From contig NZ_LAVL01000074.1 in NCBI RefSeq assembly GCF_001083785.1, positions 1-39,464 on the forward strand: 39,464 nucleotides of DNA, written 5' to 3'. Position 1 is the stretch's first letter; each line of letters opens with the position of its first letter. The translations under genes and the position numbers were made by a program. The notes beneath the pieces were generated by a model. The model was given only the letters and a program-made list of their open reading frames with translations, was not told the DNA's origin and made no database searches. This document shows positions 1 through 7,284 of the stretch, piece after piece. This DNA is from Nonomuraea sp. SBT364. Lineage in GTDB: Bacteria > Actinomycetota > Actinomycetes > Streptosporangiales > Streptosporangiaceae.

Positions 1-2
1 GG

Positions 3-209
3 CGGGCAGTGGGAGGTGAGGTGCCGGTGCTGGCGACCGGGGCGGGGCACGACGCGGGGATCCTGGCGGCGGCCGGGGTGCCGAGCGCGATGTTGTTCGT
101 GCGCAACCCCACCGGCGTGTCCCACTCCCCGGAAGAGCATGCCGAGCAGGCAGACTGCGAGGCGGGAGTCGCCGCACTCGCGAACGTGCTGGAGGAGCTG
201 TGCCGCTGA
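3..209 (+). CDS. M20-family amidohydrolase, C-terminal fragment (allantoate amidohydrolase-like)
   Basis: This is the last 68 codons of a gene that enters from the left edge; the reading frame is open to base 3. The stretch GAGHDAGILAAAGVP followed by AMLFVRNPTGVSHSPEE is the C-terminal signature of M20 dinuclear-metal amidohydrolases (allantoate amidohydrolase, N-carbamoyl-amino-acid hydrolase, hydantoinase group). The His of GHDAG and the His of SHSPEE belong to the metal and substrate site in that family. Its stop codon overlaps the GTG start of the next gene, so the two were translationally coupled. In many actinomycetes such a gene sits directly before hutF in the histidine-utilisation cluster, which fits. 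Which carbamoyl or formimino substrate it uses cannot be told from this fragment. Confidence 0.8.
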   Translation, partial: RAVGGEVPVLATGAGHDAGILAAAGVPSAMLFVRNPTGVSHSPEEHAEQADCEAGVAALANVLEELCR

Positions 210-253
210 CTTACTGGTGCGAGCAGGCCTGGCTGCCCGAAGGCGTCACCGGC
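200..253 (+). CDS. hutF: Formimidoylglutamate deiminase, N-terminal fragment cut off at a G tract
   Basis: A GTG at 200 overlaps the stop of the upstream amidohydrolase gene and opens a frame reading MPLTYWCEQAWLPEGVTGG. The YWCE-AWLP-G-V pattern is how actinobacterial formimidoylglutamate deiminases (HutF, N-formimino-glutamate to N-formyl-glutamate, histidine degradation) begin. After about 18 codons the sequence becomes almost pure G and the frame only encodes glycine and arginine, so the remaining 430 or so codons expected for the family are absent. This looks like a gene broken by an assembly fault rather than a natural short ORF. The identification rests on a short stretch plus the neighbour and is therefore moderate. 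Confidence 0.6.
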
Positions 254-313
254 GGGGGGGGGGGGGGGGGGGAGGGGGGCCGGGGGGGGGGGGGCGGGCG
301 GGGGGGGGGGGGG
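254..313. repeat. Poly-G tract, probable sequencing or assembly artefact
   Basis: Sixty bases contain only five that are not G (one A, four C). The G runs are 19 (254-272), 6 (274-279), 13 (282-294), 3 (296-298) and 14 (300-313). On the left a gene start (hutF) is cut off; on the right an unrelated gene (acyltransferase 3) begins mid-domain. Long dark-cycle poly-G is a known error of two-colour Illumina chemistry, and such reads can bridge contig ends. A genuine genomic G tract cannot be excluded from sequence alone. Confidence 0.75.
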
Positions 314-743
314 CGCCATGCTCGTCGGATGGGGCGGCTATCCGGCGGCCATGGTGGGCGTGCCGGGGGCGGCGGTGTCCAACCTGAGTCCGCCGACGCT
401 GGCGGCCGTGGCGTTCGGCCTGGCGCAGTGCGGGGCCGCCCTGCTGCTGGCCGGGCCGCTCCGGCGGGCGTTGCAACGGCCGTGGGCGTGGGCGGCGGTG
501 GCGCTGGCGAACCTGGGGGCGATGACCGTCTTCCTGTGGCACCAGACGGCGATGATCGCGGTCACCGCCGTCACGCTGCCGGTGGGGGCGGCGCTGCCCG
601 GCCTGCACACCGTCCCGGCCGGGCTCGGCTGGGTGGGGGCGCGGCTCGCCTGGCTGCCGGCGTTCGCGGCCGGCCTGCTGGTGTGCGTGCTCGCCTTCCA
701 CACCTACGAGCGCCGGCGCGCACCGGCGTCCGGCCCCGGCTGA
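314..743 (+). CDS. Acyltransferase family 3 protein, C-terminal fragment
   Basis: About 142 codons remain, running from the G tract to a TGA; the first ATG is at 318 but is very probably internal. The residues SNLSPPTLAAVAFGLAQCG, a hydrophobic helix, then MTVFLWHQTAMI and two more hydrophobic segments match the last membrane helices of actinobacterial acyltransferase-3 (OafA/YrhL-like) proteins, whose full length is about 380-420 residues with ten or so helices. These integral membrane enzymes move acyl groups onto sugars, lipids or small molecules; the substrate here is unknown. The missing N-terminal two thirds would carry the catalytic His. No ribosome site precedes the ATG, which supports a truncated gene. 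Confidence 0.75.
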
Positions 744-767
744 CGACGTTCCGGTTTCCACTGGGAG

Positions 768-821
768 ACGCGGCGCCTTGGGGAAGGGCCGCGCCTTGAA
801 GAAGGGCCGCGCCTTGAGGAA
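768..821. repeat. 18-bp tandem repeat, three copies
   Basis: The unit GGGCCGCGCCTTGAAGAA (786-803) is followed by a copy with one change (804-821) and preceded by a degenerate copy (768-785). The array lies between the acyltransferase fragment and the lipoprotein gene and is not inside either. It resembles other short tandem arrays in this window but shares no sequence with them. Confidence 0.8.
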
Positions 822-932
822 GGGCGGTGACCGCGGGGGCGGTGCCTCTCTGCACGGGGAACGGTTGTGCGTTTCCTTACAAGTCCGTGGGAAGCGTGGC
901 GATTCGCAGGTACGGGCGGGAGACTGCGGGGT

Positions 933-1457
933 GTGTCGCGCCGATGGGTTCTCCTGCTGCTGTTCGTGGTGACGGCCTGCGGGCAGGGGGTGGCGCTGGA
1001 CGGGCCCACGCTGGACCGGGTGCTCGGGCAGGGGGTCGCGCCCGACCTCATCCAGCTGGTGGAGCTGCCGGGGTACGAGTTGGCCGAGCAGTCGGCCGGG
1101 GCCGTCAACGAGGAGGGGTTCGGCGCGGTCTACACCTCGCCTGACGGCCGGCAGGTGGAGTTGCGCGTCGATCGCGGGCCGTACCGGTGCGCAGGCACGT
1201 GCGAGCGAGACGGCGACGGCTGGTACGCGGTGCACGACGGCAAGCACGAGTACGTGGCCGTGCGGGACGGCCACCACCTGCGGCTCATCAGCGACGAGGG
1301 GCAGGTGGACCGGGCCGTGCTGCGGAAGGCCGCCGAGGGCGCCCGCCCGGCCGTCGGCGACGGCACCCCGTCGCCCCCGCCCGGCCCGGTGGAACGCGGC
1401 GACCTGCCCAGCCACGGCGACATGGCGCCGCACAACCCGACCGGCCCCGGCGGCTGA
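933..1457 (+). CDS. Putative lipoprotein of unknown function
   Basis: The GTG at 933 was chosen because GGGAG (918-922) lies 10 bases upstream and because it gives a compact lipoprotein signal: MSRRW, a run of Leu/Val/Phe, then the lipobox VTAC with Cys16. Earlier in-frame starts would put about 22 extra residues before the signal. The mature part (about 159 residues) is acidic with little hydrophobicity, contains CAGTC (a possible disulfide pair) and ends in a Pro/Gly-rich tail. It is predicted to be anchored to the outer face of the membrane by diacylglycerol on Cys16. I do not recognise a domain. It stands alone, followed by a repeat array and the convergent GH3 gene. Confidence 0.75.
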   Translation: MSRRWVLLLLFVVTACGQGVALDGPTLDRVLGQGVAPDLIQLVELPGYELAEQSAGAVNEEGFGAVYTSPDGRQVELRVDRGPYRCAGTCERDGDGWYAVHDGKHEYVAVRDGHHLRLISDEGQVDRAVLRKAAEGARPAVGDGTPSPPPGPVERGDLPSHGDMAPHNPTGPGG

Positions 1458-1522
1458 CGGCACGAGCGCCGCACCACCCCAGGACCGCGGGCCGTACGCC
1501 CAGACCCGCCCATCGCCTGGCC

Positions 1523-1612
1523 CCGACCGTCAGAGCCCCAGCCGTCAAGGCCCCACCGTCCAAAGCCCCAGCCACCAGGGCCCGACCGTCAAGGCCCCGA
1601 CCGTCAGGGGCC
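1523..1612. repeat. Degenerate 15-bp tandem repeat, about six copies
   Basis: Successive 15-mers such as CCGACCGTCAGAGCC, CCAGCCGTCAAGGCC and CGACCGTCAGGGGCC run from 1523 to 1612, in the gap between the lipoprotein stop (1457) and the convergent GH3 stop (1619). The copies differ at three to six positions but keep the 15-base period. There is no clear hairpin and no gene here. Confidence 0.7.
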
Positions 1613-1618
1613 TGGTTG

Positions 1619-4009
1619 TCAGGGGGCGCAGGTGTAGGTCGAGGGGAGGGTGGTGTCGCCGGTGGGACGGGTGGCCTGGAAGCCGAAGGAGGTGCGGGCG
1701 CCCGCGGCGAGAGTGGCGTTGTGCGCGGCGTTGCGCACGGTGACGGTCTGCCCGCTCGTCGACGGGACGCCGTTCCAGTGCCCGGTGATCCGGTGGCCGG
1801 CAGGCAGCGTGAAGGTGACGCTCCACCCGTTGAGCGTGGCGGTGCCCGTGTTGGCGACGTCCGCCTGGACGACGTACCCGGTGCCCCACTGGCTCTGCAC
1901 CGTGGGCGTGACCGCGCAGCCGCCGCCGCCCTCCGGGGCGGTGGTGACGGTGACGGTGCCGGAGCGCGGTGAGCGGTTCCCGGCGGCGTCGCGGGCGTAG
2001 ACGGCGAAGGTGTGCGCGGTGCCCGCGCCGAGGCCGGTGACGGTGGCCGTGGTGGTCGCGGAGGTGGCCACGGTCGTCTCGGACGAGCCCTGCACCCGCA
2101 CCACGTCATAGGCCGAGACGCCCGTGTCGTCGGTGGACGCGGCCCAGGTCAGGGTGGCCGACGAGGAGGTGACGGCCGACGCGGCGGGGGTGCCGGGCGC
2201 GGTGGGCGGGTCGGTGTCCTCGCCGGCCGGCTCGTAGGTGAGCCCGAACCCGTACGGGAACAGCGGCGTCTTGCCGTCGCCGGTGTTGATGGGCTGCTGG
2301 GAGGCACTGCTCATCCAGGTGAAAGGCAGTTTCCCGGTGGGCTGGACGGTGCCGAACAGCACGTCGGCGACGCCGTGGCCCTCGGTGCCCGGCAGCCAGG
2401 CGGCGACCAGGCCGTCCCAGCCGGACAGCTGGCCGGCGATGTCGAGCGGGCGGCCGGAGACGAGCACGACGACCACCGGCACGCCGGCCGCGCGCAGGGT
2501 GGCGATCGTGTTCAGGTCCTCGGAATCCAGGCCGAGGCCGCCCGGCCGGTCGCCGTCGCCCTCGGCGTACGGGGGCTCGCCGACGACGGCGACGGCCACG
2601 TCGTAGGAGCCGTCGACGCCGCGGCCGTCGCGGCTGTAGGTGACGTCGGCGCCGCTGTCCCTGATGCCGCGCAGGATGGTGGTGCCGGGGGTGATGTTCC
2701 CCGGCGAGCCCTGCCAGGAGATCGTCCAGCCGCCGCTCTGGTAGCCGATGTCGTCGGCGCTCTTGCCCGCCACGAAGATCCGCCCGCCGCGGGGCAGCGG
2801 CAGCACGTTCCCGCTGTTCTTCAGCACGACCTGGGACTTGGCCACCGCCTCGCGGGCCAGCGCCCGGTGCGCCGCACTGCCGACCGTCGGGGTGTAGGAG
2901 CGATCCGTGAGCGGCTCCTCGAACAGGCCCTGCTCGAACTTCTTGGTGAGGATGCGCCGTACCGCGTCGTCGATCCGCGCCTGCGTCACGCGTCCGGCCT
3001 GGGTCTCGGCGCGCAGCAGGTCGATGAAGCGCCGCCAGTCGGTCGGCGCCATCACCATGTCGATCCCGGCGTTCACGGCGGTGCGGACGTCCTGGGCGGA
3101 CATGCCGGCGGCGCCGTCGATCTGGTCGACGCCGTTCCAGTCGGACACCACGAAGCCGCTGAAGCCCAGCTCGCCCTTGAGCACGGTGCTGATCAGGTAT
3201 TCGTGGCCGTGCACCTTGACGCCGTTCCAGCTGCTGAAGGAGATCATGACCGAGCCGACGCCGCGTGCCACGGCGGCCTCGAACGGCGGCAGGTGCACGG
3301 CCCGCAGTTCGCTCTCCGTCAGCCGCGTGTCGCCCTGGTCGTCGCCGCCGGCGGTGCCGCCGTCGCCGAGGTAGTGCTTGGCGGTGGCCAGCACGGACGC
3401 GGGCCCGTCCTGCAGCCCGGTGACGAACGTCGCCATCGAGGCGGGCAGGTCGGGCGTCTCGCCGAAGGACTCGTACGTCCTGCCCCACCGGTCGTCGCGG
3501 GCGACGCAGAGGCAGGGGGCGAAGTTCCAGTCGACGCCGGTGCCTGCGACCTCCTCGGCCACGGCCCGGCCGATGCGTTCGACCAGGGCGGGGTCGCGGC
3601 TGGCGCCGAGACCGACGTTGTGCGGGAAGATCGTCGCGCCGTACACGTTGTTGTGCCCGTGCACCGCGTCCACGCCGTACACGATGGGGATGCCGAGCGG
3701 GGTGGCGAGCGCGGCGTTCTGGAACCTGTCGTACATGTCCGCCCAGGACGTGGCGGTGTTGGGCGAGGGCGCGGACCCGCCGCCCGACAGGACCGAGCCC
3801 AGCCGGTAGGTGGTGATGTCGGACGCGCTGACGGAGCCGCGCTCGGCCTGGGTCATCTGGCCGATCTTCTCGTCGAGCGACATGCGGGACATGAGGTCGG
3901 CCACCCGGGTGGCCACGGGCAGGGCGGGATCCTTGTAGGGAGGATCGGCGGCGGGGACCGCCATACCGGCGGCGACGAGCAGGGTCACGACGGCCCGATG
4001 GATGCGCAC
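1619..4009 (-). CDS. Secreted GH3 beta-glucosidase with FN3 and CBM2 modules
   Basis: Predicted 796-residue extracellular beta-glucosidase/cellodextrinase. The GTG at 4009 is preferred: GGAGGAGG lies 8 bases upstream and it opens a signal peptide (residues 1 to about 21, ending AVPAA). The longer frame would start inside the operator at 4031-4044. Residues about 25-590 form the two-domain GH3 catalytic part, with KHYLGDGGT and the nucleophile Asp290 in FVVSDWNG. Residues about 600-692 are a fibronectin type III linker. Residues 698-796 are a CBM2 cellulose-binding module bounded by two cysteines, with Trp at about 708, 729 and 745. GH3 hydrolases release glucose from the non-reducing ends of cello-oligosaccharides; the CBM2 would hold it on cellulose. 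The CebR-type operator just upstream implies cellobiose-type induction. Confidence 0.93.
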   Translation of the reverse strand: MRIHRAVVTLLVAAGMAVPAADPPYKDPALPVATRVADLMSRMSLDEKIGQMTQAERGSVSASDITTYRLGSVLSGGGSAPSPNTATSWADMYDRFQNAALATPLGIPIVYGVDAVHGHNNVYGATIFPHNVGLGASRDPALVERIGRAVAEEVAGTGVDWNFAPCLCVARDDRWGRTYESFGETPDLPASMATFVTGLQDGPASVLATAKHYLGDGGTAGGDDQGDTRLTESELRAVHLPPFEAAVARGVGSVMISFSSWNGVKVHGHEYLISTVLKGELGFSGFVVSDWNGVDQIDGAAGMSAQDVRTAVNAGIDMVMAPTDWRRFIDLLRAETQAGRVTQARIDDAVRRILTKKFEQGLFEEPLTDRSYTPTVGSAAHRALAREAVAKSQVVLKNSGNVLPLPRGGRIFVAGKSADDIGYQSGGWTISWQGSPGNITPGTTILRGIRDSGADVTYSRDGRGVDGSYDVAVAVVGEPPYAEGDGDRPGGLGLDSEDLNTIATLRAAGVPVVVVLVSGRPLDIAGQLSGWDGLVAAWLPGTEGHGVADVLFGTVQPTGKLPFTWMSSASQQPINTGDGKTPLFPYGFGLTYEPAGEDTDPPTAPGTPAASAVTSSSATLTWAASTDDTGVSAYDVVRVQGSSETTVATSATTTATVTGLGAGTAHTFAVYARDAAGNRSPRSGTVTVTTAPEGGGGCAVTPTVQSQWGTGYVVQADVANTGTATLNGWSVTFTLPAGHRITGHWNGVPSTSGQTVTVRNAAHNATLAAGARTSFGFQATRPTGDTTLPSTYTCAP

Positions 4010-4030
4010 GTCCTGTGCCTCCTCCAGCGT

Positions 4031-4044
4031 TGGGAGCGCTCCCA
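4031..4044. promoter_or_regulatory. CebR-type operator for the GH3 gene
   Basis: TGGGAGCGCTCCCA is a perfect 14-bp palindrome identical to the operator of CebR/CelR, the LacI-family cellobiose-responsive repressor of actinomycete cellulase genes. It lies 21 bases before the GH3 GTG. Reading on the minus strand, a TACGGT hexamer that could serve as a -10 element directly abuts the box. Binding would block transcription until cellobiose or cellotriose releases the repressor. The repressor gene itself is not in the window. Confidence 0.88.
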
Positions 4045-4114
4045 CCGTAGGCCGCCACCCCCGCTCCCCGCCATCGCCGGAGACCCGCCATGGCCTGCCA
4101 CCAGGGCGGTCGCG

Positions 4115-4127
4115 GTGAAAATTTCAC
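4115..4127. promoter_or_regulatory. GTGAAAATTTCAC palindrome between GH3 and inhibitor genes
   Basis: A 13-bp perfect palindrome around a central A sits in the divergent intergenic region, 93 bases before the I36 inhibitor start. A near copy with the same core GTGAAANTTTCA occurs at 7152-7163 between the PL11 and LPMO genes. GAAANTTTC elements have been described upstream of Streptomyces hemicellulase genes; relating this site to them is inference. Confidence 0.55.
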
Positions 4128-4219
4128 GCGCCGGAATTAACGGACGATCACCCCTTCCCGCACAAGATCGAGCGAGGTATGTTCGAGCCGTTCCGAAGAA
4201 AAGTTTCACCCATGGAGGA

Positions 4220-4618
4220 ATGGTGGGCAAGAAGCTTCAATTGCTGGCTGTGCCGATCGCGGCTTTCGCGATGGCCTCCCTGATGAGCGCTCCCGCCCAG
4301 GCTGCCGAAGGGTACGACCGGTGCCAGGCGGGGAACTACTGCATGTTCTCCGGCCTCGACGGCACCGGCGACATCATCCAGATCACGAGCGACACTCCCG
4401 ACCTGGCGGTCCTGGGCATGGCCGACCGCGCCAAGTCCGACTGGAACCGGACGGCCACCAGGGTCCACCTCTACTCCGAGGCGAACTGGGGTGGCTGCAC
4501 GGCCACCACGAGCGCCGGCGGCAAGGGCAACTTCTTCTCCGACTACCGCGACTTCTTCGACGGCGTCCGCTTCGGCGGTCCCAACGGGCCGTCCTGCTAC
4601 GTCCCGCCCGAGTACTGA
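4220..4618 (+). CDS. Secreted peptidase inhibitor, family I36-like
   Basis: A 132-residue secreted protein. The start is ATG 4220 or GTG 4223: GGAGG at 4214-4218 is very close to the ATG, so the GTG may be used instead. Residues 1 to about 28 are a signal peptide (KK, hydrophobic core, then APAQAA). The mature part contains YDRCQAGNYCMFS, a central ATRVHLYSEANWGGC and a final CYVPPEY. Four cysteines and the GxxCxFSG / LYSExNWGG pattern fit the beta-gamma-crystallin-like I36 family, whose founding member inhibits bacterial metalloproteases. It stands divergent from GH3 and convergent with PL11, so it may shield the secreted enzymes from proteases (inference). A strong hairpin follows the stop. 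Confidence 0.8.
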   Translation: MVGKKLQLLAVPIAAFAMASLMSAPAQAAEGYDRCQAGNYCMFSGLDGTGDIIQITSDTPDLAVLGMADRAKSDWNRTATRVHLYSEANWGGCTATTSAGGKGNFFSDYRDFFDGVRFGGPNGPSCYVPPEY

Positions 4619-4639
4619 TCCGCCGCGACTCCGCGGCGC

Positions 4640-4673
4640 CGACGCCCCCGCCCGGCACCGGGCGGGGGCGTCG
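4640..4673. terminator. Bidirectional hairpin terminator between inhibitor and PL11 genes
   Basis: GACGCCCCCGCCCG (4641-4654) pairs perfectly with CGGGCGGGGGCGTC (4659-4672) across a 4-base loop, with one more C-G pair outside. It lies between two convergent stops (4618 and 4680). There is no T run, which is normal for high-GC actinomycetes. Confidence 0.85.
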
Positions 4674-4679
4674 CCGTCC

Positions 4680-7046
4680 CTAGCGGCGGGTGCGGATGCG
4701 GGGTACGGGGACCTTCGACCAGTCCAGGTCCGAGCCGAGGTAGAAGCTCGGGTACGCGGGCTGGTTGTAGGCCGTCTGCTGCCGGGCCACGTCCGCCCGG
4801 TACTGGGCGTCGTGCATGAGCGTGTACAGCTTGCGGCCGGTCACCTCGGTGCTGAGGTAGATCCGGATCGCGTTGCTGTCGGCGGTGCGCACCAGCAACT
4901 CCTCGCGCCAGTCGCCGAGGACGTCGGCGACCAGTCCGGGGTTGCCCTTGGTCCAGTTGTTGGCCAGCGTGCCCTCGGCGGTGAGCAGGGTGCCGCGCTT
5001 GAAGTCGTCGATCGTGGGCGTCTGCAGGACCGTGGTGGCGGTGCCGTTGACGGTCTGGGTCGTCATGTCGGCGGCCCAGCGGATGCTCATGTTGGTGCCG
5101 GGCGTGACGCGGCCGAGGTGCTCGCCGCGCGCCGACCACAGGCCCGCCTCGACCGCCTGGTCGGGCGGCATCGACGACCAGGCCTCCAGTCCGCGCACGG
5201 CCGGGTCGACGTCGCCGACCATGCCGCGCCCGGTGTCGCGGCCGCTGTAGCCGCCGAAGAGCACCTCGCCGCCGGCCGCGTCACGCATCGCCCAGCCGTA
5301 CGGCGCCCAGGCGCCGCCTTCGTGGACCGTCCAGATCTCCAGCCCGTCGCGGTCCGGGTCGAGGTCGCCGACGTGCATGGCGTCGCCGTGGCCCAGCCGG
5401 ACCCGCTGGCCGGGCACGTTGCTCTGCGGGGGCGCCTCGGCGAAGGAGGAGTAGAGCAGGTCGCCGTCGTCGTCGATCGTCGCGGCACCGTACACGATCT
5501 CCTGCTTGCCGTCGCCGTCGACGTCGGCCGCGCTCATCGAGTGGAAGCCCTGGGTGGTGAGGGTGCCGTACTCGGGGTCGGTGCCGTCGACGCCGTGCGG
5601 CGAGGCGTTGAACGGGTTGGCCATGGGCACGTGACCGCTGTCGACGTACCAGACCTCCTTCAGCCGCCTGCCGTTCCAGTCGTAGGCGGCCAGGGTGGTG
5701 CGGGTGTAGTACCCGCGGGCGAAGACCGCCGACGGGCGCTTGCCGTCGAGGTAGGCCACGGCCGACAGGAAGCGGTCCACGCGGTTGCCCGGCTCGACCC
5801 TGGCCATCGCGTAGTCGCCCCAGAGCAGGCCGTCGTCGCCGCGGCCCGGCTTGTAGTGGATGGTCTGCAGTTCCCGGCCGGTGGCGCCGTCGAGGACGGA
5901 CAGGTACTCGGGGCCGGTGATGACGAAGCCGGCGAACTCCCGCAACCGGTTGTTGCCGCTGCGCGAAGGCGCGTACACGTCCACGAAGTGGGTGGCGAGC
6001 GCGGTGGCGGCCTCGCGGGAGAGCGGGTACTCGTGGACCTCGGGGATGCCGAAGGCCTGCTCCAGGGTGGCAGGCCAGCGCCCGGCGACGACCTCGGGGT
6101 GCTCGTGCCAGCGCATGAACATCCCGACGAGGTGGTCGAAGTAGTCCTCGGCGCTCTTGCGGTAGTCGTCGGTGTGCCGGTGGCCGGCCCTGACGTCCTG
6201 CCTCGGCAGGGTGATGTGACGCTCGGAGGCCACCGTGCCGTCGGGACGGTAGCGGATCATCTTGGTGCCGGGCGCGGTCTTGAGCATCATCTCCGACCGG
6301 CCGTCGCCGTCGAGGTCGTAGACGAGGAACTGCGTGTAGTGGGCGCCGGAGCGGATGTTGACGCCCAGGTCGAGCCGCCACAGCAGGGTGCCGTCGAAGG
6401 AGTAGGTGTCGACGTAGGTGTTGCCGGTGTAGCCGCGCTGGGAGACGTCCTTGGAGTTGGACGGGTCCCACTTGACGACGAACTCGTAGCGCCCGTCGCC
6501 GTCGGCGTCGCCGACGCTCATGTCGTTGGCGGAGTAGGTGTACGACTCGCCCGCCGGGGTGACGCCGTCGGCCGGCTTGCGCAGCGCTAGATCGTAAAAC
6601 GATTCAACCCAGGGCGTGACGGAAGGGCTGGGGCGCCCCTCCCTGCCCCGTTCGATCGGGGCCACCCGGTACGCCGAGGCGCGGGTGCCCTCCCGGTCGA
6701 GGTAGTTGGTGCTGTCGGTGACGGTGGCGATCGGCTTCCCGTCGCGGTAGACGCGGAAGTCGGCACCGGTCATGCCGCCGGCGCCGTGGCCGGTGACCTC
6801 GTCGCCGAGCAGCCGCCAGCTCAGGAAGACGCCTTCACTGGTGGAGGCGGCGACCAGGCCGCGGTCGAGATGCTCGAGCCGGACGCCGCCGCCGGGGCGG
6901 TGACCGTGCGCCGCGGAGCCCGCCGGGCTCGCGGAACTCGCGGCGCCCGGAGGGTTCGCCGCGGCGGCGGGGGCCGCCAGGGCCGTGCAGAGGAGTGTGG
7001 CGCAGGCGGCGATGAGCGCGCGGCGGAAGCTGCTGGGGGGACTCAT
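4680..7046 (-). CDS. Secreted rhamnogalacturonan lyase, PL11
   Basis: A 788-residue extracellular enzyme predicted to cleave the rhamnose-galacturonate backbone of rhamnogalacturonan I by beta-elimination (YesW/YesX type). The ATG at 7046 has GGAG 9 bases upstream and opens a signal peptide (about 1-28: RR, hydrophobic core, APAAAA). From residue about 55 to the end the protein is an eight-bladed propeller family member: RxxEHLDRGLVA and GVFLSWRLLGDE near the start, then repeated calcium-binding DxDGDG motifs (DADGDGR, DLDGDGR, DVDGDGK) and WDPSNSKD. The ending YLGSDLDW close to the C terminus is also typical. Unlike some homologues there is no carbohydrate-binding module. LacI-type operators upstream (7062-7075, 7123-7134) suggest substrate-induced control. 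Confidence 0.93.
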   Translation of the reverse strand: MSPPSSFRRALIAACATLLCTALAAPAAAANPPGAASSASPAGSAAHGHRPGGGVRLEHLDRGLVAASTSEGVFLSWRLLGDEVTGHGAGGMTGADFRVYRDGKPIATVTDSTNYLDREGTRASAYRVAPIERGREGRPSPSVTPWVESFYDLALRKPADGVTPAGESYTYSANDMSVGDADGDGRYEFVVKWDPSNSKDVSQRGYTGNTYVDTYSFDGTLLWRLDLGVNIRSGAHYTQFLVYDLDGDGRSEMMLKTAPGTKMIRYRPDGTVASERHITLPRQDVRAGHRHTDDYRKSAEDYFDHLVGMFMRWHEHPEVVAGRWPATLEQAFGIPEVHEYPLSREAATALATHFVDVYAPSRSGNNRLREFAGFVITGPEYLSVLDGATGRELQTIHYKPGRGDDGLLWGDYAMARVEPGNRVDRFLSAVAYLDGKRPSAVFARGYYTRTTLAAYDWNGRRLKEVWYVDSGHVPMANPFNASPHGVDGTDPEYGTLTTQGFHSMSAADVDGDGKQEIVYGAATIDDDGDLLYSSFAEAPPQSNVPGQRVRLGHGDAMHVGDLDPDRDGLEIWTVHEGGAWAPYGWAMRDAAGGEVLFGGYSGRDTGRGMVGDVDPAVRGLEAWSSMPPDQAVEAGLWSARGEHLGRVTPGTNMSIRWAADMTTQTVNGTATTVLQTPTIDDFKRGTLLTAEGTLANNWTKGNPGLVADVLGDWREELLVRTADSNAIRIYLSTEVTGRKLYTLMHDAQYRADVARQQTAYNQPAYPSFYLGSDLDWSKVPVPRIRTRR

Positions 7047-7061
7047 GTCACGGACTCCTGA

Positions 7062-7075
7062 TTGAATCGATACAA
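7062..7075. promoter_or_regulatory. LacI-family-like operator close to PL11 start
   Basis: TTGAATCGATACAA is an inverted repeat centred on CG with one mismatched pair, 15 bases before the PL11 ATG. A CG centre with A/T-rich arms is the usual layout of LacI-family operators. A pectin or rhamnose-responsive repressor is likely, but the regulator is not in the window. Confidence 0.5.
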
Positions 7076-7122
7076 TTCATGGGGAGGCTAGGCGTGACCC
7101 AGGTCACGTGTCAAGAGGTTCT

Positions 7123-7134
7123 GTTAGCGCTAAC
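7123..7134. promoter_or_regulatory. GTTAGCGCTAAC palindrome upstream of PL11
   Basis: A perfect 12-bp palindrome with the GCGC centre typical of LacI-family operators lies 77 bases before the PL11 start on its promoter side. It differs from the CebR box in its arms (GTTA rather than GGGA), so a different LacI-type regulator is likely. Confidence 0.6.
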
Positions 7135-7151
7135 CGAAGGGCGCCGCGCCG

Positions 7152-7163
7152 GTGAAACTTTCA
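7152..7163. promoter_or_regulatory. GTGAAACTTTCA element between PL11 and LPMO
   Basis: Shares the core GTGAAANTTTCA with the palindrome at 4115-4127. Here the outer right arm is imperfect (TTTCAAC instead of TTTCAC). It lies in the divergent region and could act on either gene. Confidence 0.45.
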
Positions 7164-7241
7164 ACCGGGCCGGTACGCCTCTTTCCGCTGCTCGCTCCGC
7201 AGATCACGATCGTCCGACAGATGGCTTACACGGGCAGTCAG

Positions 7242-7270
7242 TTGTTACCACGTCAACGGTCAGATACCGT
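7242..7270 (+). promoter_or_regulatory. Probable LPMO promoter
   Basis: TTGTTA (7242-7247) and TACCGT (7265-7270) are separated by 17 bases. This fits an actinobacterial housekeeping promoter (TTGACA / TAnnnT). The expected transcription start near 7277 places the CebR box at 7285-7296 just downstream, a position suited to repression. Confidence 0.55.
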
Positions 7271-7284
7271 CCAGCTCAACATGC

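Noticed and set aside
2012..4618. Long plus-strand ORF (868 codons) opposite the GH3 gene
   Set aside because: It is the antisense shadow of the GH3 gene, Arg/Gly/Val-rich with no domain. Only its last 133 codons, from 4220, are a real gene (the I36-like inhibitor).
4491..6590. Plus-strand ORF of 699 codons opposite the PL11 gene
   Set aside because: Antisense to a clear PL11 lyase; composition is typical of high-GC shadow frames and there is no start signal.
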